Source: an uncultured Verrucomicrobiales bacterium (GTDB lineage Bacteria; Verrucomicrobiota; Verrucomicrobiia; Verrucomicrobiales; Akkermansiaceae). Taken from it: DNA of 64,000 bases. The notes under the pieces were generated by a model that made no database searches, was not told where the DNA came from, and saw only the letters and a program-made list of their open reading frames with translations. How positions within the stretch are numbered: the stretch's first letter is position 1; the number at the start of each line of letters is the position of its first letter. The stretch covers positions 1-64,000 of the forward strand of contig CALCHQ010000103.1 of NCBI GenBank assembly GCA_937901085.1, written 5' to 3'. Positions 17,562 through 25,436 of this stretch are shown piece by piece. Both the position numbers and the translations under genes were made by a program.

Positions 17562-18227
17562 ATGACCATGGGTAGCAAGTATACAGAAGAACAGGAGGAG
17601 CAAGCCAAGAAAATCGCGCTCCAGATAGCAGAGGAGCTGGCGGGCGGCTTGCAGAACATCATCGTCTGCACCGGCTGCAAGGATTTCCTTGCCCTGACAG
17701 CCGAGCCTGAGAAGAAGTACATTGGAGGGCTGGCATTCCGATACCCCCGCCGCTTCGCCAGCAACCATTCCAACGAGGTACGCATTTTTGCCATGGAGGA
17801 TGGAACCCGCAAGCTGGAATGGGGCTACGTTACCAAGGGAAAAGGATATCTTCTTCTCGAAACGGAAGAGGGTGTAACTCCTGAGAAGTTGGAGGAAGTC
17901 TGGTGGGAACATACCGCCTGTACCGTTCGCCCGCCGTGGTTTGTGGAAGCGTGCCGGATTAAGCTCAAGCTCGGGCGAACCGTTGTCACCTCTGGGGCAA
18001 ACGAGGCATTTACGCAAGAGGAAATCGCCAAGTGTATGAAGCGCCACTCGTACGGAGACTGGGGCGATTGCTGCGATGAAGACAAGAAGACGAACGATGC
18101 TGCACTTAACCCGAAGAATCCCAGCCGGGTGCTGAGTGTCTACAAGTTCGAGGATGGTCGAGTCCTCTGGCTCATTACCGAATGGGACAGAAGCGTAACA
18201 ACAGCTCTATTGCCGGACGAATACTAA
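17562..18227 (+). CDS. Two-domain prophage protein with plasmid-type C-terminal domain
   Basis: 221 residues (the ATG at 17568 is also possible). The first half parallels the preceding 111-residue protein. The last ~60 residues (HSYGDWGDCCDEDKKTND, then WLITEWDRSVTTALLPDEY) match a small domain, familiar from plasmids and integrative elements, with the pattern HxxGDWG...N...LSVY...WIITExDRSxTTxLLPxxY. Its function is unknown to me. It is followed by a terminator, so the gene pair forms a closed transcription unit ahead of the packaging genes. Confidence 0.75.
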   Translation: MTMGSKYTEEQEEQAKKIALQIAEELAGGLQNIIVCTGCKDFLALTAEPEKKYIGGLAFRYPRRFASNHSNEVRIFAMEDGTRKLEWGYVTKGKGYLLLETEEGVTPEKLEEVWWEHTACTVRPPWFVEACRIKLKLGRTVVTSGANEAFTQEEIAKCMKRHSYGDWGDCCDEDKKTNDAALNPKNPSRVLSVYKFEDGRVLWLITEWDRSVTTALLPDEY

Positions 18228-18244
18228 ACATCAACCTTTAACCC

Positions 18245-18265
18245 GCCCCTGAACAGGGGCTTTTT
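18245..18265 (+). terminator. Rho-independent terminator
   Basis: GCCCCTG, AA loop, CAGGGGC and five T residues, 18 bp after the stop at 18227 and just before the terminase small subunit gene. Confidence 0.88.
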
Positions 18266-18270
18266 CTTGC

Positions 18271-18903
18271 ATGCCGAACATCGTCACACCATCTCAGGCT
18301 GATACCGTTCTGGAAGTCAATCGCGCCAATGCCATCAAGCAAGCGGTCAGCAAGGTCAAAGCCAAGAAACCACTCACTAAAGCAGAAGTGGAGCTGTTGC
18401 AGACGATTGCCTACAGTTCAGAACAGGGTGGCGACCCGAATATCACCGAGGTCAGTACCGTGGTAGATTTGGCTGCGGCGCTCGGTGTTTCGAGACGCAG
18501 CATATCGAACTGGCGCAAGATGCCGGATGCCCCGGAGCCTAAATCCAACGGTAAGCATGATGTGGTGGCTTGGCGTAAGTTCCTGCATACGCACCATTTG
18601 GATGGTACTTCTCCCGGAGATGAAGAAGGACTTAAGATTCGCAAATTGCTGGCAGAGGTGAATGAACGAGAATTCCGTCTTTCTGTGCGGAAAGGAGAAT
18701 ACATCCGTAAGGATATGGTGCGCGAAGCATGGCTGAGCCGTTGCGGACGCGTGGTCAACCTGCTGCGAGCCAAATTTGAGAAAGAATTGCCACCAGTTCT
18801 GGCAGGAATGGATGCGCCAAGTATACAGGAGTCGCTATCGGCGGCGATTGATGCTGTTCTGCAGGAGTTGCACGAGGGGAAAGGCGACAGCCTGACTCCC
18901 TGA
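18271..18903 (+). CDS. Phage terminase small subunit (Nu1-like)
   Basis: 210 residues. An N-terminal helical region is followed by a DNA-binding HTH (VVDLAAALGVSRRSISNWRK) and a long helical C-terminus (GLKIRKLLAEVNEREFRLSVRK, then KDMVREAW), the layout of the lambda Nu1 family. It recognises the packaging site and recruits the large subunit. Its start lies 6 bp after the terminator T-run, so its promoter is either upstream read-through or within the previous unit. Confidence 0.85.
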   Translation: MPNIVTPSQADTVLEVNRANAIKQAVSKVKAKKPLTKAEVELLQTIAYSSEQGGDPNITEVSTVVDLAAALGVSRRSISNWRKMPDAPEPKSNGKHDVVAWRKFLHTHHLDGTSPGDEEGLKIRKLLAEVNEREFRLSVRKGEYIRKDMVREAWLSRCGRVVNLLRAKFEKELPPVLAGMDAPSIQESLSAAIDAVLQELHEGKGDSLTP

Positions 18904-18904
18904 T

Positions 18905-18927
18905 TTGACACATTCCCATGGGATGTG
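18905..18927 (+). promoter_or_regulatory. TTGACA plus hairpin at a start codon (site 1)
   Basis: TTGACA followed by CATTCCC-AT-GGGATG; the GTG start at 18925 overlaps the right arm. The same layout occurs at 22428-22449 and 25437-25459. Confidence 0.45.
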
Positions 18928-19275
18928 GTCAGCAAACGTACCAGCTCTGAACTCGAGAACCGCTTTGCCACACTCTGGGATGCTCTGGGTGGCCCGGAAT
19001 TGATGCGGGAGTACCGATTTGATAAAAGCCGGCGTTGGCGGGCGGATTTTGCGTGGCTTGATGCGCGGGTTCTGGTGGAAATTGAGGGCGGTGTATGGAA
19101 TAGGGGAAGACATGTGACTCCGCGAGGATTCCTGAATGATGCCGAAAAATATCTGGCTGCCACGTTACAGGGGTGGGCTGTTATCCGCCTGGTGGATTGT
19201 ATGCTGACACCGGATATGGTGAAGAAAGTGCTTGATTATGCCCGAAAGCGAATATCTGGAAAGCCTGTGGTGTGA
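18925..19275 (+). CDS. PD-(D/E)XK endonuclease-like protein beside terminase
   Basis: 116 residues from a GTG start. The core WRADFAWLDARVLVEIEGGVW followed by GRHVTPRGFLNDAEKY and WAVIRL is the pattern of small Vsr/DUF559-like endonucleases: D in RADF, E-x-E in VEIEG, conserved GRH. Genes of this kind are often found between terS and terL, where they may process DNA ends or remove nicks and mismatches during packaging. It overlaps terL by 38 bp. No ribosome site; the start codon lies in a hairpin. Confidence 0.7.
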   Translation: MVSKRTSSELENRFATLWDALGGPELMREYRFDKSRRWRADFAWLDARVLVEIEGGVWNRGRHVTPRGFLNDAEKYLAATLQGWAVIRLVDCMLTPDMVKKVLDYARKRISGKPVV

Positions 19276-20962
19276 AGCGTGGACTCCTCCTGACCGCAAA
19301 GATGTCTGGATGTGGGCTGAGCAGCATATTGAGAACATTCCATACTCTCCCATACCCGGGAGTTTTCGCGTTTTCAATTCCCCGATGCTTAAGGAAGTGA
19401 TGCAGGAAATGGTGAATCCACGCACGCGGCTAGTGAGTATCATTGCCGCTGTGCAGAGTTCTAAATCAACTGCGATTGAGGTTGCCCTTTGCTACATCAT
19501 AGCCAATCTACCCGGGCCGACTCTCTGGCTGGATCAGAACGATGATGATGCCCGTGACCAGGCCGAAGGTCGCTTGCGAAAAATCTTCGATTGCTGCCAG
19601 CCCGTAAAAGCGTTGTACCCGGCAGATAAGTATAAACTGCGTAACACCACCATCCATTTTGCCAATGGCATGACGCTCTGGGTTGCCGGAGCTTACAACA
19701 AGAGTAATCTGCAACGCCGCTCTATCCGTTGGCTGATTGGTGACGAGACATGGCGCTGGCCGCAGGGCCACATGGCAGAAGCCGAAGCCCGTACAACGGC
19801 ATTCGGCTGGCTGGGCAAGTGTATCTTTTGTTCTCAGGGAGGCTTTGCCGGGGATGATACACACGCAAAGTTTGATACTACTGACCAGCGGGAATGGATG
19901 TTTACCTGTCCGCATTGTGGTAAAGAACAGGCATACGCCTGGTCATGTATTGAATGGAGTAAGGATTCTAAGGACGCCGAGGGGAATTATGATTTCCGGA
20001 AGGTGCGGGCTACGACTTATATGCGGTGTTCGCATTGTCAGGCCAGATTTGAAGATAGAGACGACGTGAGACGCGATTTGAATGGGAATGCCCGGTTTGT
20101 GCCGCAGAATCCGAATGCTGCTTCGGAGTATGTGGGCTTCCATTGGAATGCACTTGCCACCATGAGCTGGGGTATGCTTGCAGAATTGTATCTGCGGGCT
20201 AAGGCGGCGGCTCGCAAAGGGGATTACACCCAGCTGCAGCAATTTTATCAGAAACGCCTGGCGTTGTCGTGGGATGAGGTGCATGAGGATTTTCATGTTG
20301 AAAATACGCCATCGGATTACAGGATGGGGGATTTTTGGGCAGGAGAGGGTAATATCGGAGGTGTGCCGCTACGCCTGTTGACGGTGGACGTTCAGCGCGA
20401 GTGCTTTTATGCTGTTTTGCGGGCATGGGCCTTGGATGGTAGTTCCCGGCTGATGCTCTGCGATAAACTTCATTCCTGGGATGATATAGCCGCATTGGCC
20501 GAGAAATACGGAGTGCAGAGTAATCTGGTGTTTCTGGATTGCGGCTACCAGAGTTATGAGGTGTATGGGCATTGTGCCGAACGAGGCTGGACGGCGTTGA
20601 TGGGTGACCGCCGGGCAACATTCACGCATCGGTTGAATGATGGTAAGCAGGTGGAAAGATTCTATTCTCCCAAACGAAAAATTACCCTCGGTTATCAGAA
20701 AGTCGCGGATATGTATTTCTGGAGTAACTTGAACGTGAAAGACGCGTTGTTCCGACTCCGGCGTAACACGTCACCCCCACTTTGGGAAATTCCCGCTAAT
20801 GTCCCGCAGGATTATCTGGATATGATGGACTCTGAACACCGTACCTACGATAAAGGCCGATGGATTTGGAAGCAGATTGGTAACCGCGATAACCACTACC
20901 TCGACTGCGAAGCTATGCAGGTGTGTGGGGCGATTATGCTGAAATTGGTAGGAGGGGAGTGA
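19238..20962 (+). CDS. Phage terminase large subunit (GpA family)
   Basis: 574 residues from the ATG at 19238 (MPESEYLESLW). The ATPase domain has an atypical Walker A (IIAAVQSSKSTAIE) and Walker B (WLIGDETWRW). A zinc ribbon follows (CPHCGKEQAYAW, CSHCQARFED), then the nuclease domain (TVDVQRECFYAVLRAW, later FLDCGYQS). This matches the GpA-type terminases of lambda-like phages. It cuts concatemers and drives DNA into the prohead. It overlaps the nuclease gene upstream; the next gene downstream is AT-rich cargo with its own promoter. Confidence 0.93.
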   Translation: MPESEYLESLWCEAWTPPDRKDVWMWAEQHIENIPYSPIPGSFRVFNSPMLKEVMQEMVNPRTRLVSIIAAVQSSKSTAIEVALCYIIANLPGPTLWLDQNDDDARDQAEGRLRKIFDCCQPVKALYPADKYKLRNTTIHFANGMTLWVAGAYNKSNLQRRSIRWLIGDETWRWPQGHMAEAEARTTAFGWLGKCIFCSQGGFAGDDTHAKFDTTDQREWMFTCPHCGKEQAYAWSCIEWSKDSKDAEGNYDFRKVRATTYMRCSHCQARFEDRDDVRRDLNGNARFVPQNPNAASEYVGFHWNALATMSWGMLAELYLRAKAAARKGDYTQLQQFYQKRLALSWDEVHEDFHVENTPSDYRMGDFWAGEGNIGGVPLRLLTVDVQRECFYAVLRAWALDGSSRLMLCDKLHSWDDIAALAEKYGVQSNLVFLDCGYQSYEVYGHCAERGWTALMGDRRATFTHRLNDGKQVERFYSPKRKITLGYQKVADMYFWSNLNVKDALFRLRRNTSPPLWEIPANVPQDYLDMMDSEHRTYDKGRWIWKQIGNRDNHYLDCEAMQVCGAIMLKLVGGE

Positions 20963-20967
20963 TTAAC

Positions 20968-20995
20968 TTGACAAAATAAAGTAAAGTCCTATACT
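20968..20995 (+). promoter_or_regulatory. Promoter and inverted repeat of the HEPN gene
   Basis: TTGACA, 16 bp, TATACT; the -10 box ends 11 bp before the ATG at 21006. An inverted repeat (TAACTTGA at 20964, TCAAGTTA at 20999) spans the promoter, with an inner AAAGT/ACTTT pair. It is probably an operator. Confidence 0.7.
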
Positions 20996-21005
20996 TTATC
21001 AAGTT

Positions 21006-22424
21006 ATGGATGATAGTGAAATATATTTAGATGGAGTATCTTGCGTTTGCGTATGCAAAAATTATAATTACGAAACAAAAAATCTAGAAATTTCTTTGTC
21101 CGACATATTGGATGAGAATTTGGATTTTATTCGAAAGTTGAATCATGTCCAGAGTAAGTTACAAAACTGGTATCCTTTAGAGTTTTTATGGGATGGCTTA
21201 CACTTCAATGCCGTTGTCTTTAATATACCGACTATAAATCAACGAATCGCCGAATCCGCTATGGACGTTACTTTTCAATTAGGCAATATACAAAACCAAA
21301 ACCCAACAAATAACTCAGGAACGGTGTTGTTCTATATCCCAGAACTACAATTAACTCATACTGAATATGAAGAAGTCGATTGTATCAATTGTCTGTTCCC
21401 TCCATCCTCGCTAGATAAAACTCCCTTTATAGTAAAAAACAAAAACTGGTGTTTTAGAAATGCGTACACTCCAAAGCTAGAAGCAAAAGGTATAAAATAT
21501 CCTTACAATATGGAAAAGTCGAAAAAAGGAACAAAGGCAGGAACATTTCTGGAAGTTGATTACTCTTCGGCTAATGAATTACGAGAATTAAAAAAAATAG
21601 CAAATTCTATATGTAAATTAACAGGGTTTGCATATGGAAAGAATATTGCGTGGACTAGCTCGTGGATAAAGGATGGTGAAACTCTTGTTTTTGATTCATA
21701 TTCAATTTTCGCAGAAGCATCCAAAATAGCAGAATCTTTTATTGTTTCTAACGGACAAGGGTGCCGAGAATTTTGTGTAGAAAAATTTATAGACTGCGTT
21801 TTTGATGAATTCGATAGATTGAATGATTGGTGGAGTGTTACTTTGCGCTGGTTTCTATTAGCCAAAGAAAGTCATGTCATCGAATTGCATAAAATGGTAG
21901 AGGGAATGTTGTTTGATAGATTGACAAATCAAATTCTGTCAAGTGTTGTGCTTGAAGCAACTGGACTAAATCTTGAAGATTATACTACACAAAATCAAAT
22001 CACAAAAAACATTAAACCGCCTTTAGAAATAAAACTAAACTTGGCTTATTCTTTGCATATAGATTCCGAAAGTGTAGCATTCATGGATATGTGTAGTGAG
22101 TGGATTAAGAATCCAACGTATATAACTAAAATAAAAAGCATTCTAAAATATGCAGGGCTAACGATATCTTCAATTGAGGAAGATGAACTAAAAAAGAGAC
22201 ATAAGCTTGTTCACTGTGGTGATTTGAGCATAGCAGTAAATGATGTTTTAGAATACGATTCTAGAATAACGAAATTGTGTCTTCTGATACTGCTATCTAT
22301 GTTAGGTTATGGAGATTCGTTTAATACCCGAATTAAGAAACATGTTGTTTCTATGGAACTTCCGAATTGGGAGCGTTTAAGATTATGTAACATCGAAAAA
22401 ATGGCTCAGTCCTTGCTACGTTGA
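21006..22424 (+). CDS. Apea-like HEPN protein, probable abortive-infection cargo gene
   Basis: 472 residues in strongly AT-rich DNA, unlike the flanking packaging genes. The C-terminal ~150 residues (IKLNLAYSLHIDSES, then KIKSILKYAGL) end in DELKKRHKLVHCGDLS, which contains R398-x4-H403. That is the R-x4-6-H catalytic motif of HEPN ribonucleases, in the setting (R..LVHxG) seen in the ApeA-like HEPN domain. The N-terminal ~300 residues are unassigned and would be the sensor. HEPN proteins of this type cleave RNA when triggered by phage. It has its own promoter, so it can be expressed in the lysogen; a superinfection-exclusion role is inferred. Confidence 0.72.
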   Translation: MDDSEIYLDGVSCVCVCKNYNYETKNLEISLSDILDENLDFIRKLNHVQSKLQNWYPLEFLWDGLHFNAVVFNIPTINQRIAESAMDVTFQLGNIQNQNPTNNSGTVLFYIPELQLTHTEYEEVDCINCLFPPSSLDKTPFIVKNKNWCFRNAYTPKLEAKGIKYPYNMEKSKKGTKAGTFLEVDYSSANELRELKKIANSICKLTGFAYGKNIAWTSSWIKDGETLVFDSYSIFAEASKIAESFIVSNGQGCREFCVEKFIDCVFDEFDRLNDWWSVTLRWFLLAKESHVIELHKMVEGMLFDRLTNQILSSVVLEATGLNLEDYTTQNQITKNIKPPLEIKLNLAYSLHIDSESVAFMDMCSEWIKNPTYITKIKSILKYAGLTISSIEEDELKKRHKLVHCGDLSIAVNDVLEYDSRITKLCLLILLSMLGYGDSFNTRIKKHVVSMELPNWERLRLCNIEKMAQSLLR

Positions 22425-22427
22425 TTT

Positions 22428-22449
22428 TTGACATGCCCCTATGGGCATG
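22428..22449 (+). promoter_or_regulatory. TTGACA plus hairpin at a start codon (site 2)
   Basis: TTGACA overlaps the hairpin CATGCCC-ctat-GGGCATG; the ATG at 22447 is the end of the right arm. It begins 3 bp after the HEPN stop. Confidence 0.5.
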
Positions 22450-23106
22450 AGTAAGATTTACTGCGCACATACCGATGTTGTTGCCACGGATTCCCTGATT
22501 GAGAATCCCCGCAACCCGAACCGCCACCCCGAAGACCAGATTATCGCCTTGGCGAAAATCATCCGTCATCAGGGGTGGCGTAATCCTATTGTTGTCAGTC
22601 GCCGCTCCGGCTTTGTCGTGAAAGGTCATGGTCGCTTACTGGCAGCCCGCATGCTTGGGCTGGAGGAAGTTCCGGTCGATTATCAGGACTACGAGAATGA
22701 AGCCGCCGAATGGGCGGACATGGTGGCTGACAATAAGATTGCCGAACTCTCCAACATGGATGAGAACGAGCTGAATGCCATCATCCGCGAACTGGATGGG
22801 CAGATTGACTTGGAACTTACCGGGTTCAACGATTCCGAAATCAACTCCATGTTGGCCAGCGTATCGGAGGATTTGGAAGCCGTGCCGGATAACGTGCCGC
22901 TGGATGCCGACAATGACAGCACCGTGACCATCCTGCCGTTTATTGCTTACGGAGCCAAGAAAATCTACATGCAGCCGGACGAAGCCGAACGATTCGAGCG
23001 ACTGCTCAAGGAGTACAGCTCTGTTCATGGCAACTACAACGGGCTTGCTCTCGAACTCATGGAGTTCGGCGATTCCAACTTCCGCAACGACTCCCATGAA
23101 AGCTGA
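22447..23106 (+). CDS. ParB/Srx-fold domain protein
   Basis: 219 residues from the ATG at 22447 (MSKIYCAH; another ATG lies 6 bp upstream). The N-terminus has the ParB-like domain: SLIENPRNPNRHPEDQI, then IVVSRRSGFVVKGHGRLLAARMLG, with the GxGRxxAA catalytic or CTP-binding motif. The C-terminal part is acidic and unassigned. In phages, stand-alone ParB-like proteins next to a methyltransferase often act in DNA modification or as nucleases. It overlaps the next gene, a second ParB-like domain fused to a methyltransferase, by 11 bp. Confidence 0.82.
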   Translation: MSKIYCAHTDVVATDSLIENPRNPNRHPEDQIIALAKIIRHQGWRNPIVVSRRSGFVVKGHGRLLAARMLGLEEVPVDYQDYENEAAEWADMVADNKIAELSNMDENELNAIIRELDGQIDLELTGFNDSEINSMLASVSEDLEAVPDNVPLDADNDSTVTILPFIAYGAKKIYMQPDEAERFERLLKEYSSVHGNYNGLALELMEFGDSNFRNDSHES

Positions 23107-24502
23107 ATTCATACCGAACTATCCGCTGGCGCAGTTGAAACCTGCGGATTACAACCCTCGTCATCTGGATGAGGAGAAGTTCGTTCTTCTGCAGGAGAGC
23201 TTGCGGAAGTTCGGTGTGATTAAGCCGGTTATCATCAATGGTGAGAACGGCATCCTGACCGCTGGCCACCAGCGTACCCGAGCCATGAAGGCTATCGGGC
23301 TGACGCATTGCCCGGCTATCCGCTTGCAGGGTATCACCCGCACCGATGAAATCCGCTTCAACCTTTTCCACAACAGCATTGAAACCAATAAGACCCCGGT
23401 TACGCTGAATCTGGACGATTGCGAACTCGAACCCGAGACGTACTGCTATCTGGAACACGAGCGCATCCAGTTCAAGCGCAATGCAAATGCTCTCATCATT
23501 AACGGAATGAGCGGACTTATCATGCGTTATGGTGGTTGGGGTTCCGTGGTGTGTGACGAAGAGGGGCGCGTCCTGCTCAATTCCGACTACGCCGTAGCTT
23601 GCAAGCAGCTGCGCGTTCCCTGTCTCGTTTACATGATTCCCCGGGAGCAAGAAGAGGAGATGATGCGTTACCTTTCCATCGACTACGGACAATATTACTA
23701 CGATGCCCTGGGCGTGAAGTCCTACAACCAACTCCATTGCCAGATGCATCGTTTGCAGGGCAAGAAGTCCCGACTCATTACATCCTCTCTCTACGAGAAC
23801 TATGTGCTGCCGACCTTGCAGAAGAACGAGCGCACGGTGGACTTTGGTGCCGGGCGTTGCGCCTATGCCAACATGCTCATGAAACAAGGCTACAAGATGA
23901 TCGCCTATGAGCCCCACTTTCAACAGAAAGGCACGCTCAATATCCGTGAGGTTGTGCGTATGATTAAGGTACTCCGCGAGGATATTCGCAAGCATGGACT
24001 CATGGATGTGGTGGTACTCGATAGCGTTCTCAATTCCGTAGTGAACAGCCAGTTTGAACACGCTGTACTGACTACCTGCAACGCCTTGTTGAAGCAGGAC
24101 GGCCGAATCTACATAGGAACACGTTCGCTGCCGTTCACGGAGCGGCTCAAGACGTTCAAGACCTACAACAGCCACGGGCGTGATATTCAGTTCCTCGATA
24201 AAGAGAACTTCGGGGCAACCTACCGCAGCGGTGTCTGGACGATGCAGCATTTCCATACCCACGACAGTCTCCGCAATCGCCTGCTGGAGTATTTCGAGAA
24301 CGTGGAAATCAAGGGAAGAGAAAGCGAGGTCCAGCTATACGCCATTGCCAGCCATCCCCGGAAGCAGCCTCGCGCCAAGGTAGAAGAAGCCATCAATGTG
24401 GAGTTCAACATGGAATACCCCGGCAACTATCATCACAACATGCACGATGAGCTGGTGGCAGAAATCATGCAAAGTATTGAGCGAGAACGCAGTTTCTTGT
24501 AA
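23096..24502 (+). CDS. ParB-like domain fused to a SAM methyltransferase
   Basis: 468 residues from the ATG at 23096. Residues 1-90 form a second ParB-like domain (YNPRHLDEEKFVLLQES, ILTAGHQRTRAMKAIG). Residues ~230-440 form a Rossmann methyltransferase with motif I VDFGAGRCAYANMLMKQG and an acidic end of strand 2 (IAYEP). The usual DNA-amine motif (N/D)PP(Y/F) is not obvious, so the methylated target is uncertain. With the preceding ParB-like gene it forms a two-gene unit that could modify phage DNA against host restriction. Confidence 0.82.
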   Translation: MKAEFIPNYPLAQLKPADYNPRHLDEEKFVLLQESLRKFGVIKPVIINGENGILTAGHQRTRAMKAIGLTHCPAIRLQGITRTDEIRFNLFHNSIETNKTPVTLNLDDCELEPETYCYLEHERIQFKRNANALIINGMSGLIMRYGGWGSVVCDEEGRVLLNSDYAVACKQLRVPCLVYMIPREQEEEMMRYLSIDYGQYYYDALGVKSYNQLHCQMHRLQGKKSRLITSSLYENYVLPTLQKNERTVDFGAGRCAYANMLMKQGYKMIAYEPHFQQKGTLNIREVVRMIKVLREDIRKHGLMDVVVLDSVLNSVVNSQFEHAVLTTCNALLKQDGRIYIGTRSLPFTERLKTFKTYNSHGRDIQFLDKENFGATYRSGVWTMQHFHTHDSLRNRLLEYFENVEIKGRESEVQLYAIASHPRKQPRAKVEEAINVEFNMEYPGNYHHNMHDELVAEIMQSIERERSFL

Positions 24503-24519
24503 GCTAAAGCCGATTTTAT

Positions 24520-24548
24520 TTGCAAAATTTGCAGAACTGTGCTATACT
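24520..24548 (+). promoter_or_regulatory. Promoter of the gene at 24568
   Basis: TTGCAA, 17 bp, TATACT with extended TGTGC. It lies just after the methyltransferase stop and sets the start of the next gene at 24568 rather than at an earlier frame position. Confidence 0.68.
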
Positions 24549-24567
24549 GAACAACAAAACAGACGAC

Positions 24568-24987
24568 ATGATTACGATTCGCACACTAAAGGTCAGCGCC
24601 CCCTTTTCCTATCTCTGGTTGAAGCACGTTACCGGGGTAAATCTGGCAGTCCATTGTGCGCATTGCTTGCTGGGGGAATATGACCCTCGTATCAAAGCAA
24701 ACCTGACCGAAGCCTCGAATATCACGCTGCCGAATGCTCCCTACCACTACCTGTGCGGAGTCAGCCGCCCCTATGTGTGGAGCCGCAACTTCCATCTGGC
24801 TTTCCAGGAAAAGGAGGGAAGCCTGTTAACCGTCCAGCGTAACGGCATCTACATCGAGATTGAAAACGCCGAAGAGGTAAAGTTCAGCATGGCAGATGCC
24901 GACCCGAACGACCCTCACTACCGGAGCAAGAACTACCGTACCTGCCGCAACTGGCAGTTTGCTTATAAGATTTCCATGTTGTTGTAA
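24568..24987 (+). CDS. Prophage protein, unknown
   Basis: 139 residues, GC content like the phage backbone, no recognised domain. It contains a CAHC motif (LAVHCAHCLLG) and a Cys-containing strand (YHYLCGVSRP), but not a complete zinc site. It has its own promoter and a 13-nt leader. The sequence downstream to 25456 holds the small peptide and sRNA on the other strand. Confidence 0.7.
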   Translation: MITIRTLKVSAPFSYLWLKHVTGVNLAVHCAHCLLGEYDPRIKANLTEASNITLPNAPYHYLCGVSRPYVWSRNFHLAFQEKEGSLLTVQRNGIYIEIENAEEVKFSMADADPNDPHYRSKNYRTCRNWQFAYKISMLL

Positions 24988-25055
24988 ATAGAAATGCCTC
25001 CAGTAGCAGCTGGAGGCATTTCAGGAGAATTTAATCAAGACATTCGCTTCTTGAT
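24985..25055 (-). ncRNA. Candidate antitoxin small RNA, about 70 nt
   Basis: A perfect-consensus promoter directs transcription from about 25055 leftward. The RNA would begin with the hairpin ATCAAGA-agcgaatg-TCTTGAT. It continues with TAAATTCTCCTG and ends in a 12-bp stem (AAATGCCTCCAG, loop ctgcta) followed by TTTCTATTT. Bases 25040-25055 are complementary at 14 of 16 positions to nucleotides 5-20 of the peptide ORF at 25168-25245. CTCCT and CCTCC could pair with that ORF's ribosome site. No protein is encoded. This is a strong structural prediction; expression is not known. Confidence 0.6.
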
Positions 25056-25061
25056 GGCTTC

Positions 25062-25089
25062 ATTATAAAAGATGTCACTTCGTTGTCAA
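25062..25089 (-). promoter_or_regulatory. Consensus promoter of the small RNA
   Basis: TTGACA (25084-25089), 16-bp spacer, TATAAT (25062-25067) on the minus strand. Both hexamers match the sigma-70 consensus exactly, the best promoter in the window. Confidence 0.8.
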
Positions 25090-25126
25090 CCCTTTTTTGC
25101 CGAGCCCGTGAAATTTCATCATCATG

Positions 25127-25154
25127 CACCCGGCGAGCTGCTACTCGCCGGGTG
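25127..25154 (-). terminator. Hairpin after the small peptide ORF
   Basis: A perfect 11-bp stem (CACCCGGCGAG) with loop tagcag, 13 bp after the peptide stop on the minus strand. There is no strong T-run. The loop tagcag also occurs, read on the other strand, in the sRNA terminator. Confidence 0.6.
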
Positions 25155-25167
25155 GAGCCGCAAACGC

Positions 25168-25245
25168 TTATCGGATGAAGTTCATCACAAACAGGATTAC
25201 CTGTAAAATAAGCATCAGCAACTCTATCATGATGCGAATGTTCAT
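25168..25245 (-). CDS. 25-residue hydrophobic peptide, candidate type I toxin
   Basis: Reads MNIRIMIELLMLILQVIL followed by FVMNFIR: a single membrane-spanning helix with Arg at both ends, the typical build of Fst/Ldr/Ibs-type toxins. A strong ribosome site (GGAGGAG, 25256-25262, 10-bp spacing) precedes the ATG, notable in a genome where most genes lack one. It is encoded opposite to the surrounding phage genes. The mRNA should start near 25383 and carry a long structured leader. The adjacent sRNA can pair with codons 2-7. Toxicity is inferred only. Confidence 0.65.
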   Translation of the reverse strand: MNIRIMIELLMLILQVILFVMNFIR

Positions 25246-25297
25246 GACTAAATAGCTCCTCCAGTCAGGTTCACTTGCTGTTCCGTCCCATTAAGGA

Positions 25298-25349
25298 CAT
25301 GTCACATCAGCGGACAGGACTGGTATACTTTCCGCCGAGAGGTGACATG
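25298..25349 (-). promoter_or_regulatory. Long inverted repeat in the peptide mRNA leader
   Basis: CATGTCAC...GCGG (25298-25313) pairs with CCGC...GTGACATG (25332-25349) around an 18-base loop. The stem would fold in the 5' leader of the peptide transcript, or serve as a DNA operator. Confidence 0.55.
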
Positions 25350-25389
25350 GCCACCCATCAGCCGAAACTGATAGCGGAAGAGCGCAGGG

Positions 25390-25418
25390 ATTCTACCAGA
25401 TATACACCTTGCGGGCAA
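25390..25418 (-). promoter_or_regulatory. Candidate promoter of the small peptide gene
   Basis: TTGCCC (25413-25418), 17 bp, TAGAAT with extended TGG (25390-25395) on the minus strand. It would give a leader of about 138 nt before the ATG at 25245. Confidence 0.5.
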
Positions 25419-25436
25419 GCCCGGAAGAAAATCGAT

